From NCBI RefSeq assembly GCF_014651495.1, contig NZ_BMWZ01000007.1, forward strand, positions 124,001-188,000: a stretch of DNA of 64,000 bases, in the 5' to 3' direction. Every line of letters begins with the position of its first letter. Within the stretch, counting starts at the first letter, position 1. The DNA is from Algibacter mikhailovii. GTDB taxonomy: Bacteria; Bacteroidota; Bacteroidia; Flavobacteriales; Flavobacteriaceae. The notes below the pieces were generated by a model. That model was given only the letters and a program-made list of their open reading frames with translations, did not search any database and was not told the DNA's origin. The position numbers and the translations under genes are program-made. Of this stretch, positions 8,197 through 16,701 are shown one piece after another.

Positions 8197-9129
8197 CTAA
8201 ATTATCTTCCATTTTTTAATAGTTCTATTCGAACTGCTAGTATAAAAATAATTTTCTGAAACTAAAATTTTAATAATTCTCGCCTTATCATAATACTCTT
8301 TAACTATTTCAAAAGTATTTAAGTCAATAATTTTTATAATTCCACTCCAATCACCCGCAATAATAAATCTGTCCTTGTAAATATCAATAGCCTCAATTAT
8401 TTGATTACCAAAAATTAATTTATATTCTTTTGAGCCATTAGCAATATTTATCTTTAAAATTTCACCATTTACAGAAGTAACATATAAATATTCGTGCTTA
8501 TTATCAAAAACAAAATTAACCAATCTATTTTGTCCTTTATAAATCATTCTACTTGTCTTGGTTGTTACATCATAAGCAATAACTTTTCCAGAGTCTGTAA
8601 TATAATAAAGATTATTATTGAAAAAACCCATCCTTCTAGCATATGAATCAATTTTTATTGAATCTATTTTCTTATATCTTGGATTGGTTCCATATTGATA
8701 GCTTTCAATAGTAGAATCCTTTTTACTAATAAAAAACAAACTATCTTCTTGATGAATAAAAAAATCCAACAACTTTGTAGAATACAAAACATGATATTTA
8801 TTTATATCTTTTTGAATTAAATCATAAAAACGAATGGAACTTCTGTCTGCATAAAGCTCATTAGCAGCTGTAATAATTTTTTTTTGCTCCATTAAATTAT
8901 ACAATCTTAAACCAAACCCTCCGACAAAACAGCTGTCTTCTTTAAATATTGCATCCTTAGTTCTAGTCCTTAAATTGTAACTTTTTAAATCTCTCTTTTC
9001 TATAAAAATCAGTGAGTTCTCGAATAGAATAAAGTCTCTTACGGCAAAATTTGTATTCAAGACAACTTCTTGAGCAGATAACCCCTTATTAAAGAACAAA
9101 AAAAATAAACTTAACCCAATCACTCTCAT
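8197..9129 (-). CDS. Secreted WD40-like beta-propeller protein
   Basis: Protein of 310 residues with a typical signal peptide (MRVIGLSLFFLFF ... LSAQ) and then repeated four-stranded blade-like units, e.g. YDVTTKTSRMIYKG, INIANGSKEYKLIFG and IDLNTFEIVKEYY, ending KKWKII. The pattern of hydrophobic strand, turn, and D-hydrophobic-x-T/N repeats fits a six- or seven-bladed propeller in the periplasm or outside the cell. No catalytic motif is visible; a binding or assembly role is the simplest guess. Its ATG starts one base after the stop of the Wzy-like gene, so the two are likely translated together. Such a protein is not a usual part of a Wzx/Wzy locus. It could instead be a cargo gene. Confidence 0.7.
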   Translation of the reverse strand: MRVIGLSLFFLFFNKGLSAQEVVLNTNFAVRDFILFENSLIFIEKRDLKSYNLRTRTKDAIFKEDSCFVGGFGLRLYNLMEQKKIITAANELYADRSSIRFYDLIQKDINKYHVLYSTKLLDFFIHQEDSLFFISKKDSTIESYQYGTNPRYKKIDSIKIDSYARRMGFFNNNLYYITDSGKVIAYDVTTKTSRMIYKGQNRLVNFVFDNKHEYLYVTSVNGEILKINIANGSKEYKLIFGNQIIEAIDIYKDRFIIAGDWSGIIKIIDLNTFEIVKEYYDKARIIKILVSENYFYTSSSNRTIKKWKII

Positions 9130-9130
9130 G

Positions 9131-10279
9131 TCATTCTTTTATTTCATTCATATTTATTGTATTGTAATAATAAAGCATGAGTGTACATAATACTATTCCA
9201 TGATGTCTATTATATATGCTTTCAATAAAACACATTAACCCAACAATAATTAAAAAACCTATATACTCCTTTTTTAATAACTTTATATTCTTGAAAAAAG
9301 GAATTCCAAATGACATCAAGATTAATAACAATCCTATTAAACCAAATTTTAATAAAAAAGATAAATATTGATTATGCGCATTATAATTAAAATCTAAAAA
9401 TTCATAGTTACCGTGCAAAAAATGCGCAATGTTTAATTGTAAATACTCATTTAAGCTACCATAGCCAAAAATAATATTTTGCGATATCATTTCAGTTGCT
9501 GCACTCCAAATTCTTAATCTAAAATCAAATGCTCTAAGGTATAGGTCTAATAAAAAGTTTTTAAAAAAAACAATTAAAATGAAGAGCAACGAAAGAATTA
9601 TTACCTTCTTTATCGCATTCCATTTAATCCTATTCATGGTATGATAGGCTAATAATAGAATAAGAATTATCATAGCTGCTTTGCTTTTAAAAAACCCTAG
9701 AAAGGAAACTAATATAACAAGCATTATTAATATTAACACAAATTCTTTTTTATCTTCAATTCTAAAAAGCCTTACTAATAGATAATTTATAGAAAACAAG
9801 ATATATAATGACATGTATAAATGATGAATATCAAATAATTCTTGAACAATACTTCTATCATAGACTTCAAAATGCAAAATAGAATTAATAAGAATTAATA
9901 AAAAAGTAAAAAATAACCCTGCAATAAAAATTTTTGGCAAAACTTTTATTCTATTGCTGTCAAAATAAAATACAGGCGCCAACAAAAAGACTAAATAAGG
10001 GGCATAGGACCTATCAAAGGACAAAAAAAAAGAATTCAATCCATCAATAAAAACCCCTTGAATACAAATATAAATAAAAAAAAAAATGTAAATAACAAGT
10101 AACTTCTTTTGAGCCAGAATCCATTTAAAATCTCTGTTAATTATAGATTTAATTATCCCTAAAGACAAGGCAATAAAAAGCAATTTAGAACTAAGTTTTA
10201 TGGACAAAGATAGTGTGGCTATAGAAGCGCAAAAAATTAAAAAATCTATTTGTATAATACTTGATTTCACTAATTTCAT
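9131..10279 (-). CDS. O-antigen polymerase/ligase family membrane protein (Wzy/WaaL-like), copy 1
   Basis: Integral membrane protein of 382 residues with about ten to eleven hydrophobic segments and a longer polar loop at roughly residues 255-295 (containing RLRIWSAATEMI and a YNAHNQYLSFLLKFG motif). The AHNxYL motif near the C-terminus is the hallmark of the O-antigen ligase/polymerase family. It may polymerise repeat units (Wzy) or attach the chain to an acceptor (WaaL); sequence alone does not decide. It lies 11 bases downstream of the WecG-type gene and is coupled to the beta-propeller gene. A second, weakly similar membrane polymerase lies at 16698. Confidence 0.85.
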   Translation of the reverse strand: MKLVKSSIIQIDFLIFCASIATLSLSIKLSSKLLFIALSLGIIKSIINRDFKWILAQKKLLVIYIFFFIYICIQGVFIDGLNSFFLSFDRSYAPYLVFLLAPVFYFDSNRIKVLPKIFIAGLFFTFLLILINSILHFEVYDRSIVQELFDIHHLYMSLYILFSINYLLVRLFRIEDKKEFVLILIMLVILVSFLGFFKSKAAMIILILLLAYHTMNRIKWNAIKKVIILSLLFILIVFFKNFLLDLYLRAFDFRLRIWSAATEMISQNIIFGYGSLNEYLQLNIAHFLHGNYEFLDFNYNAHNQYLSFLLKFGLIGLLLILMSFGIPFFKNIKLLKKEYIGFLIIVGLMCFIESIYNRHHGIVLCTLMLYYYNTINMNEIKE

Positions 10280-10290
10280 AGCCAGTATAC

Positions 10291-11052
10291 TTACATCTTT
10301 TTACTTTTTCCAGTTCCTAATTTAATAATTTCAATAAAAAATAACGGGTTTGAATACAAATATCGTTTTGCTAATCTCCAACTTGAAAATGCTCTATGCA
10401 ACCATTCCAACTTTATTTGAATTACCCATTGAGGTGCACGTTTTTTAGTTTCCGCAACAAAATCAAAAACAGCCCCAATAGAACATATAATTTTAGCATT
10501 AACAAACTCATTATTTTGATGTACCCATTTTTCCTGTTTAGGAGCAGTCATACCAACAAAAAGTATGTCTGTATGAAAGTCATTTATTTTTGATATCATA
10601 CGTTTATTATCCATTTCAGAAAAGTTATCTTTAAACGGTGGCGAGAAAAAACCAAATATAATATTTTTATACTGCTTTTCTTGCTTACTTTTAATAACCT
10701 CCAAAGTTGTATTACTCGACCCCAAATAAAAACATTTTAACCCTTTTTCATTGGCTAAATTAAGCAAATGAAGGTGGATGTCTGCACCAGCGATTTTAGC
10801 TATTCGTTGATTTCTTAAGAATTTTGCCATAAATACCACACCTTCACCATCAGGCAATAGAATATCACTGCTAACTAAAGCTTTTTCAAATTCGCTATCT
10901 TTTTTAGCTACAATATAAGAATGAGCGTTTATAGTGTTTATTACTTTTTTAGTAGAATTAATGCCTATACTAGCTAATTCATCAGCATAAATTTTATAAT
11001 CATTAATTAAAATAGTCTTCAAAGCGAGTTTATATTCAATTACTAAATTCAA
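10291..11052 (-). CDS. WecG/TagA/CpsF family glycosyltransferase (GT26)
   Basis: GT26 enzyme that usually adds an N-acetylmannosamine-type residue to a lipid-linked acceptor. Family signs are INAHSYIVAKKD, the catalytic-region LLPDGEGVVFMAK, AGADIHLHLL, FLGSS, VGMTAPKQEKWV and the C-terminal FDFVAETKKRAPQW followed by LEWLHRAFSSWRLAKRYL. Its 253 residues fit the family. The frame opens at TTG 11052, but a second TTG at 11022 (LKTILINDYKIYAD) would give a more typical N-terminus; no ATG is available, so the exact start is open. It follows a 255-base gap without a recognisable gene and heads a three-gene group with the Wzy-like and beta-propeller genes. Confidence 0.9.
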   Translation of the reverse strand: MNLVIEYKLALKTILINDYKIYADELASIGINSTKKVINTINAHSYIVAKKDSEFEKALVSSDILLPDGEGVVFMAKFLRNQRIAKIAGADIHLHLLNLANEKGLKCFYLGSSNTTLEVIKSKQEKQYKNIIFGFFSPPFKDNFSEMDNKRMISKINDFHTDILFVGMTAPKQEKWVHQNNEFVNAKIICSIGAVFDFVAETKKRAPQWVIQIKLEWLHRAFSSWRLAKRYLYSNPLFFIEIIKLGTGKSKKM

Positions 11053-11307
11053 AAATACATCCTTTATTTGTTTTCTATTGCATTTATAAGGGATGTTATT
11101 AAAAAAGAAAGTTATTTATTAATACTTATATAAAGAAAAAAGCCAAGGTGAATATACAATCAATAACTTGCTTAATTATTAGCATTATCTAGTTTGCTGG
11201 CAAAAAAATTTAATATTAGTTATTATTCTAGTCCTAAAAAAATACTATTTTGGTATAACACTTAATGTTTACTATACTCTCCACAATTTATGACAACCAA
11301 AGACCTA

Positions 11308-12432
11308 CTAAATTTCAAGTAATTCTAAAAGGGATTTTTCAAATTTTTCTAAACTGTATTTTTCTAAATAAACACTTCTACACTTTCGGCTAACAGCTTC
11401 ATTCAAGTATTTTTCTTTGATAATATTAAATGATTCTATTAAATTCTCTTTGCTGGTTAGTAAACCAATCTCTTCAGAAATTATTTCTGAAACTGCTCCT
11501 GCATTAAATGCAATTATAGGAAGCCCATAGGATAATGCTTCTAAAATTGAAAGCGGAAAAACCTCTTTTGCATAAACGGAAGGAAAAATAAATAAATTAG
11601 CCTGTTCAAACAATAACTTTTTCTCTTCTCCACGCACCAACCCATGATATAGAACAAGGTCATCTAAATTATATTTCGATACAAAAGTATCAAAGTAGTT
11701 TTGATCTTCAATAGTAGCCCATCCACCAGCAAAGTGAAACTTAATACCTTTCAAATCGGTTTCTTTTGCATATTTAGCCAAATCCAAAACAATGTCATAC
11801 CCTTTCTCCTTCATCATATTAGACAGATACAAAACCTGTATCTTATCGGATTTATGACGACTTAAATTAACATCTGTAAAACTTCTTTTATCAAGATGGT
11901 CTTTAACCCCATTATTTAAAAAATTAATGCTTTTGTACCCTTTTATTCCTCTTAACTCAATTTTCATTTGTTTTGAAATTAAAATTATATGGGCTTTCAA
12001 TAAGAAAAAGTTCGTCAATACTTTTGATAATTGATTTTTTGAAGAAAAAGAATAAATTCCTTTTGCATGGTAATGAAAAACTAATTTTCTTTTAAAACAA
12101 AAACAAAAAAACTTTACGGGTAAAGTAATTATTAAGTCTCTATAAAAGGCTAGACCATTTGGTGATGCAGTATAATATATTAGGTGTGGCCTAAAAATTA
12201 TCAATTGATAAAATACGGTAAAAAACAACTCAACAATAAACCATATTTTATTTAATTTAAACAAACCTATTTCTTCTAAATTATTTGATGATTTAATTTT
12301 AATAAATCTTGACTTAAATCTATCTCCAATTACATTACTATTGACGATAGTATCCCCAACCATAGAAGCGCCATGAATAGGTGGTGAATAATGCAATACA
12401 AAAAGTGCTTTCTTAAAATCCTTTTTAATCAT
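11308..12432 (-). CDS. Family 4 glycosyltransferase
   Basis: Retaining GT-B glycosyltransferase of 374 residues. The N-terminal half begins ALFVLHYSPPIHGASMVGD, and the C-terminal donor domain shows VLYLSNMMKEKGYD, HFAGGW, LVLYHGLVRGEEK and the acidic EVFPLSILEALSYGLP motif that binds the nucleotide sugar. Its ATG overlaps the stop of the preceding GT4 gene by eight bases, so the two are translationally coupled. It is the last gene of the long run that begins upstream near 22554. Acceptor and donor sugars are not predictable from the sequence. Confidence 0.92.
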   Translation of the reverse strand: MIKKDFKKALFVLHYSPPIHGASMVGDTIVNSNVIGDRFKSRFIKIKSSNNLEEIGLFKLNKIWFIVELFFTVFYQLIIFRPHLIYYTASPNGLAFYRDLIITLPVKFFCFCFKRKLVFHYHAKGIYSFSSKNQLSKVLTNFFLLKAHIILISKQMKIELRGIKGYKSINFLNNGVKDHLDKRSFTDVNLSRHKSDKIQVLYLSNMMKEKGYDIVLDLAKYAKETDLKGIKFHFAGGWATIEDQNYFDTFVSKYNLDDLVLYHGLVRGEEKKLLFEQANLFIFPSVYAKEVFPLSILEALSYGLPIIAFNAGAVSEIISEEIGLLTSKENLIESFNIIKEKYLNEAVSRKCRSVYLEKYSLEKFEKSLLELLEI

Positions 12433-13681
12433 GAAGAGGTTTCTTTATTAAAAGGCTATTATAAATGTTAATATATTTATCGGCTTTAGCTTCCCAAGTA
12501 AATTCTTTTAAAATAGTATTTTTATTAAGAGCTCCTATTTCGGTTCTAAGAGCCTTATTTTCGAATAACCGGAGAATTAATGAACTAATCTTATTTTCTA
12601 TTTCTTCAATTGAGAGATTAGGATCAACTAATTGTTGTTCTTTTCTCTGTTTTATAAACTGTCCCGGACCGCCATAATCTAAAGCAACAATTGGTAGTCC
12701 AGAACTCATAGCCTCTAAAATTACAAAACCTGCGCTTTCGAGTGTTGGAAACAAAAACAAGTTAGATTCATTATATAGCTTCATAAGTTGATCCTGAGGA
12801 AGGAATTCTATGAAATTTATATTATTAAAAACACGAAGCTCTTTTGTTATTTTAATTAACTCTTCTTTTTGATTTCCCGAACCTACAATTGTTAAAATAA
12901 CCTTTTTCCTTTTTTCTTTATCAATTAAGTCAATAAACTTTGAAAAACTTCTTAACGTTAATTTGAAATTTTTTATATGAATTAGCCTGCCTATTGACAA
13001 AACATTAAAAACCTCTGTACATGTGGAATTATCAAAATTCACAACCCCTTTTTTCATTCCAATAGCTGGGGAAACTAAAAAATTATCAGTATTTAATCCT
13101 AGTTTTTTATTCACATTTTGGTTTATTCCTATAATTAAATCGGAATGATTTTTACATCTATTGAAATAAGGATCAAAACGTCTAAAAAACCATTGAAGTT
13201 TTATTCTAAAAAACTCAATTAACTTTTCTTTATTTGTAAATAAAAACTTGCCAGGTACCTTATCATGACTGCCCACTGGGCCCCAAATAAAAATATTTCT
13301 TTTATTTTTAAGTTTTATAAATACTGAAGGTAGCCAATCATTAACAAATGTAATATGATGTATAATATCAAAATTTATTTTTCTCTTTCTTAAAAAACGG
13401 ACCGCGCCAAACATCCATAAATAATAGTATATTCTAGTAAAATTACCAGCCTTTTTGAATTTTAAGAATAAATTAGGTAATTCATAATAAAAAAAAGATA
13501 AATTTTCAGGGGAATTTTGACTTTGAATTTTTTCTCTATTATTTTTTCTAGTTATAACAAAATAATTGTTAGAAGTATCTTTTTTAGCTAATACGATAGC
13601 AGTTCCCCAGCCAACTTCTGGCTCTGAACCTTTTCCTGGTTCGCAAGCATATGCACAAAGCAATATCTTTAAATTACCCAT
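12425..13681 (-). CDS. Family 4 glycosyltransferase
   Basis: GT-B fold retaining glycosyltransferase, 418 residues from the ATG. It starts LKILLCAYACEPGKGSEPEVGWG, a pattern typical of one large GT4 subgroup; the donor domain contains NVLSIGRLIHIKNF, LTIVGSGNQKEEL, FLPQDQLMKLY and the E-x7-E motif ESAGFVILEAMSSGLP. The ATG at 13681 overlaps the stop of the APH-like gene by eight bases; the TTG at 13690 is less likely. It is coupled both to that kinase gene and to the next GT4 gene, so all three should be made together. Confidence 0.92.
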   Translation of the reverse strand: MGNLKILLCAYACEPGKGSEPEVGWGTAIVLAKKDTSNNYFVITRKNNREKIQSQNSPENLSFFYYELPNLFLKFKKAGNFTRIYYYLWMFGAVRFLRKRKINFDIIHHITFVNDWLPSVFIKLKNKRNIFIWGPVGSHDKVPGKFLFTNKEKLIEFFRIKLQWFFRRFDPYFNRCKNHSDLIIGINQNVNKKLGLNTDNFLVSPAIGMKKGVVNFDNSTCTEVFNVLSIGRLIHIKNFKLTLRSFSKFIDLIDKEKRKKVILTIVGSGNQKEELIKITKELRVFNNINFIEFLPQDQLMKLYNESNLFLFPTLESAGFVILEAMSSGLPIVALDYGGPGQFIKQRKEQQLVDPNLSIEEIENKISSLILRLFENKALRTEIGALNKNTILKEFTWEAKADKYINIYNSLLIKKPLHD

Positions 13682-14579
13682 AAATATCAAATAGTTGTTT
13701 ATATTTTGAGTATAACTGTGTTTTATGCTTACCCTTTTCTATGTTCATTTTGCTAACTACAAAACTAATTAAGTACTGATTGTAATTTTGTACGTCGAAA
13801 TAATTAAAATATTTTTTTATCCAATAAATATTATCTTCCATAATGTCTTTAATTTCTTTTTTCTCATTAATCAAGAAATTAGTATGAAAGATATAAGTAA
13901 ACAAATCATACCCTAAAGACTTAAAACTAGCCATCTCCCAATCGATCAATATTATGTCTTGGCTATCTTCTTTTAACATATTCCAAGGGCAAAAATCACC
14001 ATGAGAAAACACTCTTTCATTATTATTTTGAGCTAAAGGAAATAATTCACCTAAAACACATAGTAATTCAAATATTTTATCATTAATACTAGTAAAACTT
14101 ACTTTTTTACCCTTTATTACATCGGTTAAAATAAATGTAAAATCTTTATTATTTACATAATTAATAAGTCTAGGTGTTTTTATAACATTTTGACTTTCTA
14201 ATTTTTTTAAAATCTTAGCCTCATTCTTTACCAATTGTTGAGCAATAGGTTTCTGTGCAAACTTTAAGAATCTCTTTGCTTTATTGTTTTCAGCAATTAT
14301 TGTTGCTTTTTGTTCTCGCCCTGGTGTGCCTATATTAAAAAAAAATGAAGCTTCCTTCAATTCAATAATTTCTTTTATTTTTGAGATAGGTAATGGAAGA
14401 TTGCTTTCATTAATTTTAAAAAAATATCTAACTAAAAAAGCCTTTTTAAAAAAAAACCAAAATATTTTCGATTTGATTGAAAATGGCTTGTAAAACTCTT
14501 GATATATCCTGAATTTTCTTGTAGGAAAAAAAAACTGGGGCTTATTAGGTGGGTAAAAATAGTATTCAAAAACACTCAT
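13674..14579 (-). CDS. Aminoglycoside-phosphotransferase-like kinase
   Basis: Protein-kinase-fold small-molecule kinase of 301 residues from the ATG (a GTG lies two codons upstream). The N-lobe shows a glycine-containing strand (NIGTPGREQKATII), a lysine strand (AKRFLKFAQ) and an NEAKILKKLE helix. The catalytic loop reads FSHGDFCPWNML and the metal-binding DFG-like strand reads ILIDWEM. Both active aspartates and the asparagine are present, so it should transfer phosphate from ATP. In a glycan locus the likely target is a sugar, choline-like or lipid group, not an antibiotic. It overlaps the following GT4 gene and follows the nucleotidyltransferase/kinase fusion gene, hinting at a shared modification pathway. 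Confidence 0.8.
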   Translation of the reverse strand: MSVFEYYFYPPNKPQFFFPTRKFRIYQEFYKPFSIKSKIFWFFFKKAFLVRYFFKINESNLPLPISKIKEIIELKEASFFFNIGTPGREQKATIIAENNKAKRFLKFAQKPIAQQLVKNEAKILKKLESQNVIKTPRLINYVNNKDFTFILTDVIKGKKVSFTSINDKIFELLCVLGELFPLAQNNNERVFSHGDFCPWNMLKEDSQDIILIDWEMASFKSLGYDLFTYIFHTNFLINEKKEIKDIMEDNIYWIKKYFNYFDVQNYNQYLISFVVSKMNIEKGKHKTQLYSKYKQLFDIYG

Positions 14580-14630
14580 ATTCACAATTAATCTTAACAG
14601 TTATTTTTAGTAAACAAAATTTACAGTGGT

Positions 14631-15965
14631 CTATTTATTTAACCGTTCATTCATATTTTTTTTAATTAATTCTACCACTTCATTAATAGTTGTTTCAATA
14701 GTCTTACTTGTATCAATCCAATAGGCATTTTTAACTTTATTGCTAAATGCCTTTAAGGTTAATACTTGTGCTTTAACTTCCTTTAAAGGGAGCTCTTTTT
14801 TTCTATCATATAAAATTTCAGGTTTCCCTCCTAAACAAATTATTAAATTTGGACTAGGAACAAAAACTTTAATCATTTTAATAATCCACGAAGGTAGTTT
14901 TATTCTTCCTCTTTTGGGATCAATTAAGTAGTCATAAAAATATCTGTCAAAAATCCATAAAGATGGTTTTCGAACTAAACTGGGGTAAACCTTTAACCAA
15001 TAGCCAATAATATAATCCATTGAATAATAAAACAACCTAAAAATAGATCCAATAAAGCCAGATTCCTTTTTTTCATGAGGATTTGCAACAGTACCTACGT
15101 GTTCCTCTTTCTTAAGTATTGAGGCTATGCTAGGTAAAAAGTTAGGACGCATATGTTCGTAATGTACTTCGTTATGAACAGCTTCCGTTAATAAGGGTGT
15201 TATATTATTAATAATAGTTGTTTTGCCCGATCCATCTACACCTAAAAAAGTTATAGTATATCCAAACGGATGTCTAAATCTATTGACTTTACCAAAAAAA
15301 GAATGTATATTTTTTAATTTATTAGAAAGGCCAGAAGTTAATTCCTTAGCTCCTAAAACTCCAAGCTTTTTAACCTTTAAAAAATCATAAGAGTCTTTAG
15401 ATAACACATCGTCTAGGAGTAATATAAAACGTTTTGAATACTTTTTGTTCAACTCTTTTAAATATATTTCTCTATTTAACTCCCAAGCCATACTTGCCTC
15501 TATAAAATACTTTTCACAACGCTTATTATAAAATATTTCTTTCAAAAAAGCTATAAAAATAGCATCGTTATCATTAAAAACTTTTACTTTGTTATAAGTG
15601 TTAAGTCTTGAAAAAACAAACTTTACTGGAAAAATATCTGCTGATTTATATGGTATTATTCCATGGTGGACATCAAACATAATCCCATAAAAACAATTAT
15701 CCTCTCCCCCCAAAACACATATTTTAGGAACTTGTCCTTTAGAGCTTGCTATTATAACCCCATTTGTACTTTTTAATACTTTATTAAAAATATTGTAAAA
15801 TAGTTGGATGTCTTCGTTTGAAATCAAAATATCCAAATCACTTTTTCCTAAGGAAGAAGGAAGCCCTTTATAGTTTCTCATAACTCCATATTTAACATTG
15901 GAGTTATTTAATTGGGTGAAAAATGGCTTTAAAAATACACTCTCATTTTCCATTCCCAAAAACAT
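14631..15965 (-). CDS. Nucleotidyltransferase-fold / thymidylate-kinase-like P-loop fusion protein
   Basis: Two-domain protein of 444 residues. Residues about 20-125 look like a minimal nucleotidyltransferase fold: LGKSDLDILIS carries the paired aspartates (43 and 45), with a further aspartate in IMFDVHHG. After a helical linker, GVDGSGKT at 242-249 is a Walker A loop, and WIFDRYFYDYLIDPKR carries the DR motif of thymidylate-kinase-like enzymes. The C-terminal half keeps a lid-like DRKKELP segment. True dTMP kinase is about 210 residues and has no such N-terminal domain, so a nucleotide- or phosphate-transfer role in glycan building is more likely than DNA precursor supply. The start overlaps the upstream GT2 gene; ATG 15953 is an alternative. 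Confidence 0.75.
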   Translation of the reverse strand: MFLGMENESVFLKPFFTQLNNSNVKYGVMRNYKGLPSSLGKSDLDILISNEDIQLFYNIFNKVLKSTNGVIIASSKGQVPKICVLGGEDNCFYGIMFDVHHGIIPYKSADIFPVKFVFSRLNTYNKVKVFNDNDAIFIAFLKEIFYNKRCEKYFIEASMAWELNREIYLKELNKKYSKRFILLLDDVLSKDSYDFLKVKKLGVLGAKELTSGLSNKLKNIHSFFGKVNRFRHPFGYTITFLGVDGSGKTTIINNITPLLTEAVHNEVHYEHMRPNFLPSIASILKKEEHVGTVANPHEKKESGFIGSIFRLFYYSMDYIIGYWLKVYPSLVRKPSLWIFDRYFYDYLIDPKRGRIKLPSWIIKMIKVFVPSPNLIICLGGKPEILYDRKKELPLKEVKAQVLTLKAFSNKVKNAYWIDTSKTIETTINEVVELIKKNMNERLNK

Positions 15966-16701
15966 AGTTCTTAATAGTTAACACCGCTCTTATTGATAAT
16001 GCAAAAAGGTTACCAAAAATATTCATTCCTGCCTCCTTTCTGGCAACAAACCCTTCTTTCATTCTATTATTAAAACTCATTTGGGCACTCACTCCTTCTA
16101 ATCTGTAATTCACTATCGCCTTATTTATATAAACAAAAGTATCAGGGTCTGCTAGAAATGCTTCAAGCACAAATTGATAATCAGATAAAGCTATTAACTC
16201 TGTACTGTACTTGTGCTTCTTATATTCTTGCCTCGCAATAAACATTGATGGGTGATTATAGGTCATACTATAATACTTAAACTTAATTGAAGACTGATTA
16301 AATTTTTTGATTATTCTTGATCCATCACTAAGCACATCATAACGGTCTGCATGAAAAATAGTTTTAAATGGGTTCTCCAAATAAGCCTTTACCATTATTT
16401 CTACGGCATTTGACTCATACCAGTCATCACTATTTATCATGCCTATCAACTCCCCGTTAGCAATATTAATACCCTTATTCATGGCATCATAGAGCCCCTT
16501 ATCAGGCTCACTTATCCATTTATTAATTGTAGTCTCATTTTTCTTAATAATTGAAATTGTTTTATCCGTAGAACCACCATCAATTATTATATACTCGATG
16601 TTTTTATAGGTTTGATTTCGGACACTTTCAATTGTTTGTTGAAGGTGTATTTCTCCATTGTATACAACTGTAATGATACTTACAAGAGGTTTTTCGGTCA
16701 T
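15943..16701 (-). CDS. Family 2 glycosyltransferase
   Basis: GT-A glycosyltransferase of 252 residues of the WcaA/WcaE-like group. It opens VSIITVVYNGEIHLQQTIES, has IDGGSTDKT, WISEPDKGLYDAMNKGI and the metal-binding NSDDWY, and ends with a hydrophobic-basic tail. The ISEPDKGLYDAMNKG signature is very typical for exopolysaccharide GT2 enzymes. Its ATG overlaps the stop of the upstream Wzy-like gene in an ATGA arrangement, and its own end overlaps the fusion gene, so these three are coupled. The sugar added is unknown. Confidence 0.93.
   Translation of the reverse strand: MTEKPLVSIITVVYNGEIHLQQTIESVRNQTYKNIEYIIIDGGSTDKTISIIKKNETTINKWISEPDKGLYDAMNKGINIANGELIGMINSDDWYESNAVEIMVKAYLENPFKTIFHADRYDVLSDGSRIIKKFNQSSIKFKYYSMTYNHPSMFIARQEYKKHKYSTELIALSDYQFVLEAFLADPDTFVYINKAIVNYRLEGVSAQMSFNNRMKEGFVARKEAGMNIFGNLFALSIRAVLTIKNYVFGNGK

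Noticed and set aside
11053-11307. Possible lost gene in the 255-base gap before the WecG-type gene
   Set aside because: Minus-strand translation shows no recognisable protein remnant; only AT-rich sequence was seen.
13674-14579. Aminoglycoside resistance gene
   Set aside because: Only the general kinase fold is shared; coupling to glycosyltransferases points to a sugar or lipid substrate.
14631-15965. Annotation as plain dTMP kinase
   Set aside because: Only the C-terminal half is similar; size, extra domain and glycan context argue against a housekeeping thymidylate kinase.
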